64,000 nucleotides of DNA from Citrus sinensis (taxonomy: Eukaryota > Streptophyta > Magnoliopsida > Sapindales > Rutaceae), in assembly GCF_022201045.2 (NCBI RefSeq), contig NC_068561.1, forward strand, positions 20,524,501-20,588,500, read 5' to 3'. How positions within the stretch are numbered: position 1 is the stretch's first letter; the number at the start of each line of letters is the position of its first letter. Below, piece by piece: positions 12,009-24,069 of this stretch. Both the position numbers and the translations under genes were made by a program. The notes beneath the pieces were generated by a model. It worked only from the letters and a program-made list of their open reading frames with translations. It was not told the origin of the DNA and did not search any database.

Positions 12009-14782
12009 TTATATAGCCGCAAAGTACTCCTTGCTGAGTTTTGGGTCTGGCTTCATGGATTTGTCCCCGGGCTTCCATCCTGCTGGGCAAACTTCATCTG
12101 GGTTCTCCTGCACGTACTGCAAGGCCTGCAGCGATTTTTTGCCGCAACGGAAGCAATTAAAGATCAAATTAAATGATAGAACACTAATAAAAGAAGGGTT
12201 TTCTAAGTGATTTTAAGAGGTAAATCTTAAAAAAGATTAGTAAGTTCTACTGATATTAGTCAATCTCAGTCTGTCTTGATCAGCTATAGTTTACCTGAAG
12301 TGTTCTCAGTGTCTCGTCAACACTCCTACCAATGGCAAGGTTGTTAATGGTTGAGTGCTGGATGACTCCTTCTTTGTCAATAATAAAGAGTCCTCTCAAT
12401 GCAATTCCCTGTGATAAGACTGAAATGTTAGTTAAATAGGCAACAAGGTTCTCTGACTATCTAACCGCAGAAATTGAAGTTACAGTGGGAACGTCCCAAA
12501 ATTGGAATTGGAACACAGACCGACCTGCTCCGGAAGTAGTCTAATACATCAACAGTTCAACAGGAATCGGAACTAACAGTGTAACTAAAGAAAACCTGGC
12601 ACTGGTATTTCCTAGTAAATGACATCTGACAAGTGGCTGGACAACTTATCCCTCCATTTCTCAATGACCAATATTACTTCATGGATCTTAGAGGAACCCC
12701 TCTTGCATAATCATATAGATCATTCAACAAATTTCCTAAGATATCATTCTGATTAAGGGGCATTCAAATTGTTAACTTTACTGCAGCATCTTTAGTGTGC
12801 CCTTGATTGAGGGAAGTGTGATTTTTGATAATTAAGTTGAAGATTTCTGTCACGTGTGCTACTGTCGTGGGAAGAGATTTTTCATTTCAAAGAAACTATT
12901 GTTGCCATTCAGTCTCAGTGCCACTCACATATAGAAAGAACATTTAGGTGCTGAAACATTTAAGGCCAGAAAAAATTAAATGCTGAAAAGTGAAAATGAG
13001 CAAAGCAAAGGAAATAGTGATCCTTTCTGTTGCTCCATCATGTTGTAGCTTGTTGATCAATATAGAGTCCCATGTAGAAGAAAATGATGGCTGCTATTGG
13101 ACGGTGAGACGATAAATAGCTAACACTTGGTTGCACAATAGAACTCAATATGCAGGACAGAGGCAAATCCAGAAAGTCAGGTTTAGGGTACAACAAGCAA
13201 ATTCTTTTGCTCATAAGAAAATGTACAAGAAGAATAATACAAAAACTTATTAGAACAAAATCTATCCTGATGGCCATGTCACCTCTCACAAATGGAAATG
13301 CAGCATTATGGAAAACTTATTTCCTTGCTCCAATTGGCATGCGATAGAGTAGTAGTAATTGACTCCCATATTCCACCAGCAAGTATATGCATTTGCTAAT
13401 ATTACTTTTCTAAATCATACAAACGACATTAACCATAACACTAGAGATAGAAAGCTAAATTGATCAAACCACAACTTGGTCATCGCTAGAAATAGTTGAT
13501 TTAGTTATTTGTAAACTGTTATTTTAGGTTAAAAACCAAGTGAAAATTAGTAATGATTTTTTTACCTGATCAGGGATCAGAACACCATAGGATTTTGAAA
13601 TTGATTTGGTGATATCAGCAATTAGTGGGTACTTCAAATCACCAAGACCACCTGACTTTCTGTCTGTTTGGACCCATGCCAAGTGTGAAAACTACAAAAA
13701 AGATGTAAGAGACTATCAGCATTCAGAAACAATTTCAGACTTTGGTTTAAAAACCAATCTAAGCATTCAGACAAGCATAAATGTCTCGTATCATTATTTT
13801 GCTCAAGTACGCAGCAACTACTCACTTAAGGGAAAATCTGTATCCGCTAAACTGCAGTATTACTAGGGAACTCTCATAGTTTTTTTATGTATGCAATGAA
13901 ATATATGCACACAAAAAACTTAATAACTACGAGAAAGCATGCAACCAGTCACCAATTGAGCATTTGATAATTTTTTCGTAGCTAACTTACCACACTGTCG
14001 GTTGAGACACCCAATATCTCTGTGTTTAGCTTCTCAAATTCAGTATATCGGTCGCTGAAAGCAGTGATTTCTGCATGAAAAAACATGTTCAAAGATCAGA
14101 AAATTTTTATTGTCCACTCTCATCTAAGCTTCAACTTCAATCTTGTTCAGAGTTAGAGGAAACCTGTGGGGCAAACAAATGTGAAGTCCAACGGGTAGAA
14201 AAAGAGAATCACATATTTCTTCCCAATGTAATCCGAAAGCTTGACCTGAACCAACACTAAAGCAAGTCAAAAAAGGGAAAAAATTCAAATTTTCAACTCG
14301 TATAACATTCTCATTTCTTTATTATTATTATTATTTTTAAATAATGTACATTGATGAACTCTTGATCGAAAACAGCCTCTGCAGCAAAATCAGGTGCCGT
14401 GTTGCCCACCAATGGTGGTATTTCAACCTGTAAAAGGAGGCCATAGGTTGTTACTTCACTAATCTCGTTATTAATTATTATAAAAGGAGAAAGAAACTAA
14501 TTAGGTCAATAACATTCCAGAAAACTTAGAAATTTGAGAACATGTATAATTGGAATGACTTACGGATGCTTTGACAACGAAGGACTTGCGAGAACGGGAC
14601 CCGCGGGAAAGAGAAACGGGGCGGGGGACCTGGGACTGGAGGGGATTGCGGAGGCCGGAGAAGGAGCGGGGAATGGTTAGGTTTTGAGAAGGGGAGATTG
14701 AGGAAGAAGAGAAAGCCTTGGGGTTAGAGGAAATGAGAGCGGCTGTTGCCGTGGCAGCAGCAGAAGCAGCTGAGCAAGCCAT
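12009..14782 (-). CDS. BAS1: 2-Cys peroxiredoxin BAS1, chloroplastic
   Basis: Thioredoxin-dependent peroxidase that reduces H2O2 and alkyl peroxides in the chloroplast stroma. Seven exons (14782-14564, 14427-14350, 14245-14164, 14070-13991, 13691-13566, 12408-12295, 12125-12009) give 271 residues, the family's usual length for a precursor. Residues 1 to about 70 are Ala/Ser-rich and acidic-poor, a typical transit peptide, and are encoded by exon 1. The peroxidatic cysteine lies in FTFVCPTE (Cys124; the Glu codon is split by intron 3). The resolving cysteine is in EVCPAGW (Cys246). The GGLG motif (167-170) and C-terminal YF (EYFAAI) mark the hyperoxidation-sensitive eukaryotic type. Intron 5 is the largest (1157 bp). 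The gene diverges from the mTERF gene on the plus strand. Confidence 0.97.
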
Positions 14783-15303
14783 TGTTTTTGTTGTTGTATT
14801 ATTGTTCAGCTGGAGTCAACGAACGGGGAAAAACAAAGTGTGGCTATCTGTTGCTCAAAATCATCAGTCTCATGAAGAAGTTAAAGAGATTGAAAATGGT
14901 AGGTGAGTGAAAGGATAGGGCTTTTTTGTTTGGGTTTGGTGCCTTGGGCTGCCCGGCTCCACGTGCTTTGGGTTTAACCGGAAATCTAGGTCAACTTTTG
15001 AGCTCGAGGGTATATTCGTCATTTTATGTAGCATCCAATGGGCCGCTAACCGTTCAGCCCATGTAGTAGCAATAATAACTCAAGAACGGAACAAATCATC
15101 CACAAACTTCTTGAACCCTCTTCGGATTTTCAGATAGAGCACACAACACGCCCAGCTCACTCTCTTCAAATCACATTTCTTGTTGTCTTATCCTTTAAAC
15201 AATCACACTCCCCTCAACATATCCCTCTCAACCAGAAAAAGCAAAAAACAAAGAGGCTGAAAAAATAATAATACTGACCCTCACAATCCAACATGTAGCA
15301 GCA
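14783..15303. promoter_or_regulatory. Divergent promoter between BAS1 and the mTERF gene
   Basis: Only 521 bp separate the two opposed start codons, so both genes must share upstream DNA. It contains a G-box (CACGTG, 14960-14965) and three TGGGCY 'site II' elements: 14945-14950 and 15039-15044 on the plus strand, and 15056-15061 on the minus strand. Site II elements are known to be common in promoters of nuclear genes for organelle and translation functions. I see no clear TATA box for either gene, which fits a TATA-less, site II-type promoter. Function is inferred. Confidence 0.6.
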
Positions 15304-16314
15304 ATGCAGGACTCTCACACACTCTGCTCTACATTTTCCCACCCAAAGCTCCATTTTCCCTCCGCCCACCATGATTTTCCCTCACTCTCTCGCCCGAGAA
15401 AACTCAACTCCCACGTCCACTTCCCCTCACTTTCTACCAAAACAATCACCCCTATCCCTTCTCCTCCCATACCCCCCAAAACTACACAAACACCCTCCAT
15501 CTCCCCACCCCCAAATAGTCCCCACTCGGAATTCCAAGAAAAAATGCTCTACCTCGACTCCATCGGTGTTGACTTCTTCTCCTTAATCAACGACCACCCT
15601 CCGATCGTCTCCGCATCTCTGAACGACATCAAATCAACCGTTGACTTAATCACCTCCTTGGACTTCGCTGCTGCCGAGTTCCGCCGAATCGTCTCCATGT
15701 GCCCAGAAATTTTAACTTCCCGAGCCTCCGACATCCTCCCGGTCTTCACCTTCCTCCTCAGAGAGGCCAAAGTAAACGGCTCTGATTTGAAAAGGGTTAT
15801 CAGCAGACGGCCCAGATTACTCGTCAGCGCCGTGAAAACCCGACTGCGACCCACTTTGTATTTCCTGCAGAGCATGGGAATCGCCGAGGTAAACAAACAC
15901 ACCTACTTACTCTCCTGTAGCGTCGAAGATAAACTCATTCCTCGATTACAGTATTTCCAAAAAATCGGGTTCTCTAAGAGAGAAGCTACGGCGATGTTTC
16001 GCCGATTCCCGCAGCTGTTTAATTATAGTGTTAAGGACAATTACGAGCGAAAATTGAATTACTTTGTAGTGGGAATGGGAAGGGATTTGAAAGAGTTGAA
16101 GGAATTCCCGCAGTATTTTTCGTTTAGTTTGGAGAATAGGATTAAGCCTAGACACCAAGCTTGTGTAGATAAGGGAGTGTGTTTCCCTCTTAATGTATTG
16201 CTAAAGACTAGTGAGGCACAGTTTCATCGTAGATTGGATGTCTGTTGTAATTCTTCCATGCCCTTGACAAAGTCTCCATTGTCGCCTATAAAATGTCGCA
16301 TTGATTCAATGTAG
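15304..16314 (+). CDS. mTERF family protein, probably plastid-targeted (EMB3114/mTERF10-like)
   Basis: Intronless, 336 residues. mTERF proteins are helical-repeat nucleic-acid binders acting in organelle transcription, RNA processing or ribosome assembly. The first ~75 residues are rich in Ser, Pro, Thr and His with few acidic residues, which fits a plastid transit peptide. From about residue 80 onward there are repeated units of roughly 30-35 residues with the mTERF pattern of leucine-rich helices followed by a proline: FRRIVSMCPEIL, LKRVISRRPRLL, ATAMFRRFPQLF, LKELKEFPQYFSF. The start is the only upstream ATG that retains the targeting sequence. By position next to E2F it matches Arabidopsis At2g36000 (EMB3114) as I recall it; the orthology is inference. 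The last ~35 residues are poorly conserved in my memory of the family. Confidence 0.9.
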   Translation: MQDSHTLCSTFSHPKLHFPSAHHDFPSLSRPRKLNSHVHFPSLSTKTITPIPSPPIPPKTTQTPSISPPPNSPHSEFQEKMLYLDSIGVDFFSLINDHPPIVSASLNDIKSTVDLITSLDFAAAEFRRIVSMCPEILTSRASDILPVFTFLLREAKVNGSDLKRVISRRPRLLVSAVKTRLRPTLYFLQSMGIAEVNKHTYLLSCSVEDKLIPRLQYFQKIGFSKREATAMFRRFPQLFNYSVKDNYERKLNYFVVGMGRDLKELKEFPQYFSFSLENRIKPRHQACVDKGVCFPLNVLLKTSEAQFHRRLDVCCNSSMPLTKSPLSPIKCRIDSM

Positions 16315-18955
16315 AGTAAAAGTTGTTGTTATATTTAATGTCATTGAGCTTTGATTCATTTAGTATGTTATTTGGTTGTTTCTGAAATTGAATTATTAAC
16401 TGATTGACTGTTAAATTCGACCACCGAATATGAGTTTCCTGTCTGGACACTTGCAATGGGAAATTATACAAGTCTCATAGTTGATTAATTGTTAATTGGT
16501 TATGTTGTACATTGCCAGTCCCTCGTGTGCTTTTATTTGTTGAAAACGCATGATATACATATCTTTGATGATGTTTTAACTTTAGAAAATAGAGCCAGTG
16601 TTTAAATATTGCATCATAAGATTGAGACTAGATTGGAGTCTTAATGTTTGTGTTTTCAAGTTGGCGACAAATGCAAGAGTACTCATGGGTTCTCCTTTTG
16701 ACTTTGAGAAATGTGTGTGGTGTTCTTGTAAGTCTAAATGAGTGCTTCCAACTGACACTGAGGAAATCTGTCGTTCTAAATATAGATTGTGGAAAAGTGT
16801 TAGGATCTGCTTCTTTCAGTTTTCTGAATTTGATGTTTAAAGAGAGTTTTATACCATCTGCAATCCTGGATTGCAGTCAGTAACCCCTAGCCTTGAGATA
16901 GAAAGGTTTCTGGAGAAACAAGAATGTGTGCAAGACAAGGAAAGATCTTTTAAAATTCGCATATGCTTTAATATGTTTTCATGAGACCTAGCTATTCACT
17001 TGTATTCTCATATATATGAGTGGTTAACCGGACAGGCAGACAGAAAAACTTGTTTGAGTCCAACCTGCTCGTTAGTCTCCTTTGCCACTGGTACCTTGTA
17101 AGCATTGTATTTTTTTTGTTGCAATGTCCACAATTTTTTTCATTTCTGACTTTCATTGCAATTTTCAAATTTTAAGCAATAAATCTAAATTAAAACATAG
17201 AATCGCGAGTTCGCGACCATTTTGACATGACTGCTACAAAAGGGCTTCTACCCACCGCTTTGTCAGGTGGGTGGAAGTGGCTGCTGTCTTTAAAAATCGA
17301 ATTCCATGGTGAATTTTTTGTAACTCTTGCGTGAATTAAAGTGGAGTCAATATGTCTTTGAACCGACGGAGACTTCTTTCTCTGCTTTTGCCAGGAATAA
17401 ATGGCAACTTTTCAAAACCAAAAAAAAAAAAAATGTATTTATAGCTGGTCAATCCAATATGTCACAGCTGTCATCGTGATTCTTGAGTATCTTTTCTTTT
17501 TCATGAACTGAACAAATTTCCCGTATCTATAAAAAAATTGAGGTCGTTCTATGATTTCTATTTTTACTCTATTATCATTTTTTTTTTTTTAAAGTGAGCA
17601 TCGGCGCTCTCTCCTCCACCCGATGACGTGGCAGAGTCATTTAGCTGATCGGACGTGGGGCAGCAAATCAAGATTTGGCATTTTGCCACTTGTCATGATC
17701 CTCGAAGCAGTAGCACCAATATTTCCGTGTGCCGCGTGGTCCCTTAACCATTCTAGGGTTTTGTTGAGACGCGAGGGTGGGATGTTTGGAATAGTGAATG
17801 CCTAATAGTCGCAAGTGCTCAGGACAAGAAGAAAGGCGCGTATTCGCCGATTCGTTTGTATAATTTTCCCCCTTTTTTTATTATTGTTATTGACCTTTTT
17901 TTGTCGTGATTTTGTAAGAATGGCCCAAAGTTTTGATTATTTGTAAATATTTCATAATATGCTGATGTTTCTCACTTCCTGTGAAAACATCACATTTTAG
18001 CTAATATTTGTGCAACCATTCCCGCAGTTAACAAATCAAATTGTTTTACTTTTCTAAGGTCAACATGTATATCTAATTCGTTTTATTTGTGACAATACCA
18101 TCAAAAGAAATAGTGAAATTCATCTTAATTTTCTATGAGGTAGTCTAAAACATAAAATTAAGAAGTTAAATTATAAAATTTGTTGAAATATTCAAAAGTA
18201 ATTTAATGACGCAGTTAATCATCATTTTAAAAGTTGTATACGTATAGTTCTATTTAATATAAAATTTGTCAAATATGATTGTACAAAAGTACATGATCAA
18301 ATAATCTGATGTATAAGCTTTTCAATTACTAAGTAGTTATCCAATCATAAAATCATAACATGAAAACTATCATAATATAATAATTGATGCTTACTTATTG
18401 TTGAATTACTTCAATGTTAACACGTGTAACTTTAAAATCATAACATGGAGACTATCTTTTTTATTTAAAAAATAATTGGTGACAGAAGCATTAATGTTAA
18501 AATATTTAATTTTATTAGCCTCTTAAAAGACCAACAAAAGATGTATAAATAATTACAAATAATGAGAAAATGACCAAAAGAAATATATAATTTTCTCACG
18601 TGTAAGATCAATAGAAGTTTTCTTTAGTTCAACTTCTTATATCATCACTTAAATTTCTAAAAGAAATAAGAACACAAAAGTAAAGGGGTTACTACAGGAT
18701 TTCACGAAAATAAGGAGGCAAAAAACCAAAATAAAGAAATTACAAAACAAAATAACGTTAATATTAATATTAATTTTTTCCGCAAAACTTCCCTCCACAT
18801 CTATCCGAACTAAAATTCCCTCCTTCCCTCGTTTTCTTCTCTCGTTCTCCCCATCCAAACCCCTCCCTCTCTAGATCTTATTTCTCCCCAGTTTCTCATC
18901 CCACTTCCTCTCTTTCTCTCATATTTTCGTTTTCTTCTCGCCATCTCTCATCCCA
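16315..18955. other. mTERF 3' flank and upstream region of the E2F gene
   Basis: No gene recognised. A short GC-richer island at about 17600-17830 carries a bZIP-type TGACGTGGCA motif (17624-17633). It contains a 60-codon frame at 17623-17805 without any family similarity I can see. From 17.85 to 18.65 kb the DNA is very AT-rich. The CT-rich stretch at 18780-18955 is the probable E2F promoter and 5' UTR. Confidence 0.5.
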
Positions 18956-21900
18956 ATGTCCGGCGCATCCCGAGCCCCCTACCGAACCGCGCCGCCACCG
19001 CCAAATCCGCCTCGTTCGGGGCCGATCGTCCCACCAATAAAGCGCCACCTTGCTTTTGTCACGACTAAGCCGCCTTTTGTTCCTTCCGATGATTACCATC
19101 GCTTCTCGAACACTCGCAGAGCCGCCGATCAGGAGCCTGAAGCAATTGTTGTTAGATCTCCTGTCAGTTTTTTTAGCCATTTTAACTTCAATTTACTTTT
19201 TTCTCGTTTCCTTTCAGTGGCTTAATTTGTAATTATTGAAGGACTTTTTCACTTTTGAACTTATTGCTTGTTCAGTTTGATGTATTGCATAATTGTGTTG
19301 ATTTGAAGTTTGTTTCGTTTGGCAAAAAAACTCGTGTGCTATAGATTGATTTTTTTTTTCAATTTAATATATCCATACTCAATTTAATACGTTCTTATCT
19401 GTTTTCATTCGAGTTGACTATGAGCTAATCTTTGACTAGTTTGTGTCATTGTTAGGATTTCATCTTCAATTTTGTAATTTTAGGTTATCTGCTTGATTAC
19501 TTACTCAAATTTGTTAGAGCAAGAAAATGCTTGTTTGATTGATTAATTCGAAATGCTATGGGTGCTAATGATAAACAATATGGTTGGCTGTGAAAGTGTC
19601 TAAATCATAATTGTCCTGATTTTAACAATGCAAAACTTTCATGACTCAGTCGAATGTTCATCACTTACTCTGAACATTTAAGTAGCTTGTGCTCAAGTGC
19701 ATCAACTGCCTGTTGTTAGTACAATGCTTGAATTCTGTCTGTGATTCTCAGCAATTAAAGAGGAAGAATGGAATGGAAGACAATGAGGTTGAGACCAGTG
19801 AGTGGGTTGGCAGTCCTGGATTGACAAACATATCTAACGGTCCCTTCCACACACCTGTATCTGCAAAAGGGGGAAGGGTAAACAATAGGTCAAAGGGAAT
19901 AAAGGGAAATAGATCGACTCCTCAGACACCAGTGTCGAATGCTAGTGAGAAAATTTCTTATCATTTAGGTTCTCTCATCTCTTACACCTTACATACATCC
20001 TTTGATGTGACTGTTTACCAAACTTAGTCCTTGAAGATGAGCTAAAGCAATTTTCATGTTAATTTGCAGGTTCGCCTTCTGCTCTTACTCCAGCCGGCAG
20101 CTGCCGTTATGACAGTTCCTTGGGTAATTCTGAATGTTTTGGCATCTACAATAACTTCTATTCTATATTTTCATGTACGGTAAGGATAACTTGCTTGATT
20201 TTTCAGGTCTTCTAACAAAGAAGTTCATTAATCTGATTAAGCATGCTGAAGACGGTATACTTGACCTGAATAAAGCTGCAGAAACTTTAGAGGTGATCAT
20301 CTGGCTTATTGATCATCTATGTTGTTGAAACACTCCCAATCCTAAGTTCATTCTTTTTTGAATTAAAACAGGTGCAAAAGAGGAGAATATACGACATAAC
20401 AAATGTATTGGAAGGAATTGGTCTGATTGAAAAGAAGCTCAAGAACAGAATACGTTGGAAGTATGTTTCTGAAAATTTTAAGAATTTGATGTTGTTTTCC
20501 TTCTATATTAGTTTGTTGTTTCATTAGAACTTATGAAGGATTGATCAAAATGATTAGGGGACTTGATAATTCAATTCCAGGAGAGGTAGATGCCGATGCC
20601 TCCATATTACAGGTATCCGAAAGTAAAAATTTGCTTTGTAAAGCGGCAACAACTTCTTAAGTTTACTATATTATGATTACTATGTTTCTTCTTTCTTCTA
20701 TCTCAGTTTGTAATGTTGCATAGAATATCTAACAATTGCTAATGATCCTGTTGTTGAAGCATGGAACAAGGATTGATTAAAAGAGAAATAGGAATCTCTT
20801 TTAGTGGCTTTTTAAGATGGACCGTATTTTATCTTATTGTCTTTTCCTGCAGGCTGATATTGATAATCTTTCCATGGAAGAGCTCAGAGTAGACGAACAA
20901 ACAAGGTCCCTTGTTCTTTTGTTGAAGCAGTAACATTTTGCTGTTTATAATCTTTTCACTAGTGCTGATGCTTCCAGGAAATATTTCAGGGAACTGAGGG
21001 AAAGGTTGAGGGAACTAATTGAAAATGAGAACAATCGGAAGTAAACTCTTCTTCCCCACCATGTATTCTGATCCTGTTTATACGTTTAACTGGTATTAAT
21101 ATGCACTCAATGAGACGATTGTGTCTCAATTATTTCAGGTGGCTTTTTGTGACTGAAGAAGATATCAAGAACCTGCATTGCTTCCAGGTTAGTTTGTGCT
21201 ACATTCTTTTATAATCATATCCCTCCTTGAAACCAATATCAAAGGTTCTTTAGCTTATCTGAAATTACACTTCTTATTCATTGCTTCTCGCAGAATCAGA
21301 CCCTGATAGCAATCAAAGCTCCACAGGGAACAACTCTTGAAGTCCCTGATCCTGATGAAGTAAGTTGAGCTGAACATTTGAAAGGAAGTTACCGTTGTTT
21401 CACTTATCATGCCATTGATGCATGTTCAATTGTTGGTCCTATGTATACAGGCTGTTGATTACCCTCAGAGGAGATACCGCATAATTCTTAGAAGCACAAT
21501 GGGTCCTATTGATGTATACCTCGTTAGGTAATTTCCCCTTCCAGTCAGGGTGAAAATATCTGCTATTGCACATATCATTACCTTGACTGCCATCTGATGT
21601 TAGAGGATTTGGGATCCCTGCTTTGATATTCTTTAATTTCTCTGTACTTTGTATTTAAGACACCCCTTTTGGCTTTCAGTCGATTTGAAGAGAAGTTTGA
21701 GGAGACGAATAGTGTTGAGCCACCTGCAAGCGTTCCACCTGTTTCCAGTTCAGATTCTAATGAAAACCAAGTGAAGGAGATAATCAATGTGGACAGAGCT
21801 GGAAATGAAACTGAAGCTCAGGCACAACAGGCTCATCAAATTTACTCTGATCTTAATTCTTCACAGGAGGTTGTTGGTGGAATGATGAAAATTGTTCCTT

Positions 21901-22826
21901 CAGATGTTGATGTAAGTGCACTTTTTTTATTGCAGTTGTTAGTCCTCGTAACAATAAATTAAAGAAACTGTATATTCGTAAGGGAAAATATTCTTTGGCA
22001 GAAGATATTTTATTAGTTCAAGACTTCAAGTAATAAGCAACTAATTATCATTTCAAATAAGGTTCAGGTTTTGAATGAGTTTGCCAATATTCTTCAAATG
22101 GTTTTGCATAGGTTTGAAGTCAAGTAGTCAATTTCTGGCTCATGTTAGTTATCTGAAGATGCAGCCCAATGAGGCCACACTTGCCAATGTTTTATGAATG
22201 ATGCAAGCCTGATGGTGTTCTTAATACTTAATTTGCAGTTGTCTGTCGGTTTCTAAAGTTCCTATATGCCAACTAGGCACTGGATGAATCTAAGTAATCT
22301 GGTCATCCTAAAGATATGATGTTTTTTAGTTCATCTGTCACTGCTACTAGTGTCCCAAATTCTTGCTAACTATGTGTAAGAAGAAAAGGATAAATGAATT
22401 TCCAAAAGTTTATTTCTGTGTTTTTTTCTTCACAATTCCTAATATACAAAAGATATGATAGTTTGTTACTTTTCTGTAACATTAAATCATCTAACTTAAG
22501 TCTGTCATTGTTGTTGCAGAATGATGCTGATTATTGGCTTCTATCAGATGCTGATGTTAGTATCACAGATATGTGGAAGACAGACTGTATCCTTCATCTA
22601 AATTTTTGCTCTTCGTTCTTCTATCTGTATCTCTTGTTTCCTTCTTTCGGTTCACAACTTGATTGTTGAATCCCTGACTCAAACCGTAGCAGGTGCTGAA
22701 TGGGATGGAGTGAATATGTTGCATGCTGAATTTGGAATGTCAGATGCCTGTACCCCAACGCCACAAACTCCCCCATCTAGGATAACAGAAGTTCCATCTA
22801 CTGACTTTAACCCTATTCACAGATGA
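18956..22826 (+). CDS. E2FA: E2F transcription factor, E2FA/E2FB type
   Basis: Cell-cycle regulator that binds TTTSSCGC sites with a DP partner and is controlled by the retinoblastoma-related protein. Fourteen exons: 18956-19162, 19752-19944, 20070-20123, 20207-20292, 20372-20460, 20558-20612, 20853-20905, 20978-21040, 21139-21187, 21294-21359, 21451-21527, 21680-21911, 22520-22586, 22690-22826. They close in frame to 475 residues, close to Arabidopsis E2FA/B. The conserved plant N-terminus [13 protein letters not shown] is near residues 31-43. The winged-helix DNA-binding domain is about 145-210, with [20 protein letters not shown] dimerisation coil is about 222-270 and the marked box about 270-345. 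The Rb-binding motif [16 protein letters not shown] is at 412-427. The last intron ends in a TAGCAG tandem acceptor. The presence of dimerisation and Rb-binding regions excludes DEL/E2Fd-f. E2FA is preferred over E2FB only from gene neighbourhood. Confidence 0.95.
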
Positions 22827-23775
22827 TATTTATTTGCTAAAATCAAGTGACTCGTGTAGGTTCCCCTTCGGCAACTTTCCATGTCGTTCATTTAAGGGTA
22901 CCATTGAGTTGCATGACAGTTGTATACTGGAAAGTTGGTAGATGCTGCAGAGGAAGTTACTGCCGTATTGCACAGCTATTGAGTAAAATTTTTGACCCAT
23001 GGTTTATTTTCAAATAAACTTATTCTTGCTTGGAATTTTGATAAAGTAGCAGATTTCAGGGAGGAAAAAAACAACATATAAAACACAGTAAAACTGCCTG
23101 TGGAATATCATTGTAGCAGCATTGATTCTGTGTGGAGAATGAAGTAAGCCACACCTAAATGTCATGAAACAGACATGCAATGGAATTGCTGCCTGGGACA
23201 ATGTCAGGTCAGTGAAAATTTCTGCCCTGGATTGCCCTAATTGTAAGTTAGCAAACATTTGTTATATCTTTAATGTAATTGATATACCATTATGGTGATA
23301 GAGGCTATTGTTTAGTCATTTTTTTAACTCTAATTGAATTTCATGTTTACATTTCCAATGGTTACAGATTCTAATAATGTTTACACTAGGATGTCTGCTT
23401 CAGATTTTAGTCTTGATCATATATTAGGATGTGGATGAGCAGAGCTCAGGGCTGCCAAAAAAAAACCAAAATCAACCTCATTCTCCATTGTTTTTGTCCG
23501 CACTTATCCCCATCTCCCCCGCCTCCCCCCACCCCCCCCAACCCAACACCGAGAAGTCGTTTTCATGTTAGGACTCCTTTTGACACATTCTCTACAAAGC
23601 AGTTCAGTGTTATCCACCCACGTGGACGAAGTGGACCTAATGTGTATGGTTATCAAACTATTATGGTGTTCGATGATAATATAATATCCAAACGCCGGTA
23701 TTCTTTGCAACTTGGCTTCCCTGGGAGAGGAATTCTGATACGACCTGTTGATAAGTATTGAATAAGCAACAGGAT
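22827..23775. other. E2F 3' UTR and flank
   Basis: The E2F 3' UTR probably extends to about 23.2-23.3 kb. A C-rich homopolymer-like stretch lies at 23510-23545. A plus-strand frame at 23429-23761 spans it, but its first half is a low-complexity Pro run and the rest resembles no family I know. I do not call it a gene. Confidence 0.45.
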
Positions 23776-24069
23776 TAAGAGATAAATATGCTTTTTAGGA
23801 CCTTTGAATTAAGAGAAGATCATAAGAGTGCGCTTAAAATTAAGGTATTATGGTTTTACCGCTGTTTTTTTATGCAAAATAGCATCACTAGAGAGTGGGC
23901 GTTTATTAAACATTTTGGGTGTGTTTAAAATTAAATCGAAGGCACATCAATTAGAGAGTACCAAAAAGACGAGATTAAATATGGATCTCTATTAAGGAAT
24001 TTTGGCGTGAGAGGTGAATGGAAACGATGGCTCAAGAAAATAAAATAAAATGTGTGTGATTCGAGCTAC

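Noticed and set aside
14718..14906. Plus-strand frame over the BAS1 transit peptide region
   Set aside because: Antisense shadow of BAS1 exon 1, caused by its GC-rich repetitive codons.
15549..15902. 117-codon minus-strand frame
   Set aside because: Antisense shadow of the mTERF gene.
17623..17805. 60-codon frame in a GC-richer island
   Set aside because: No similarity; better explained as distal E2F promoter sequence.
23429..23761. 110-codon frame with a Pro run
   Set aside because: The Pro run comes from a C-rich homopolymer stretch; no domain or homologue comes to mind.
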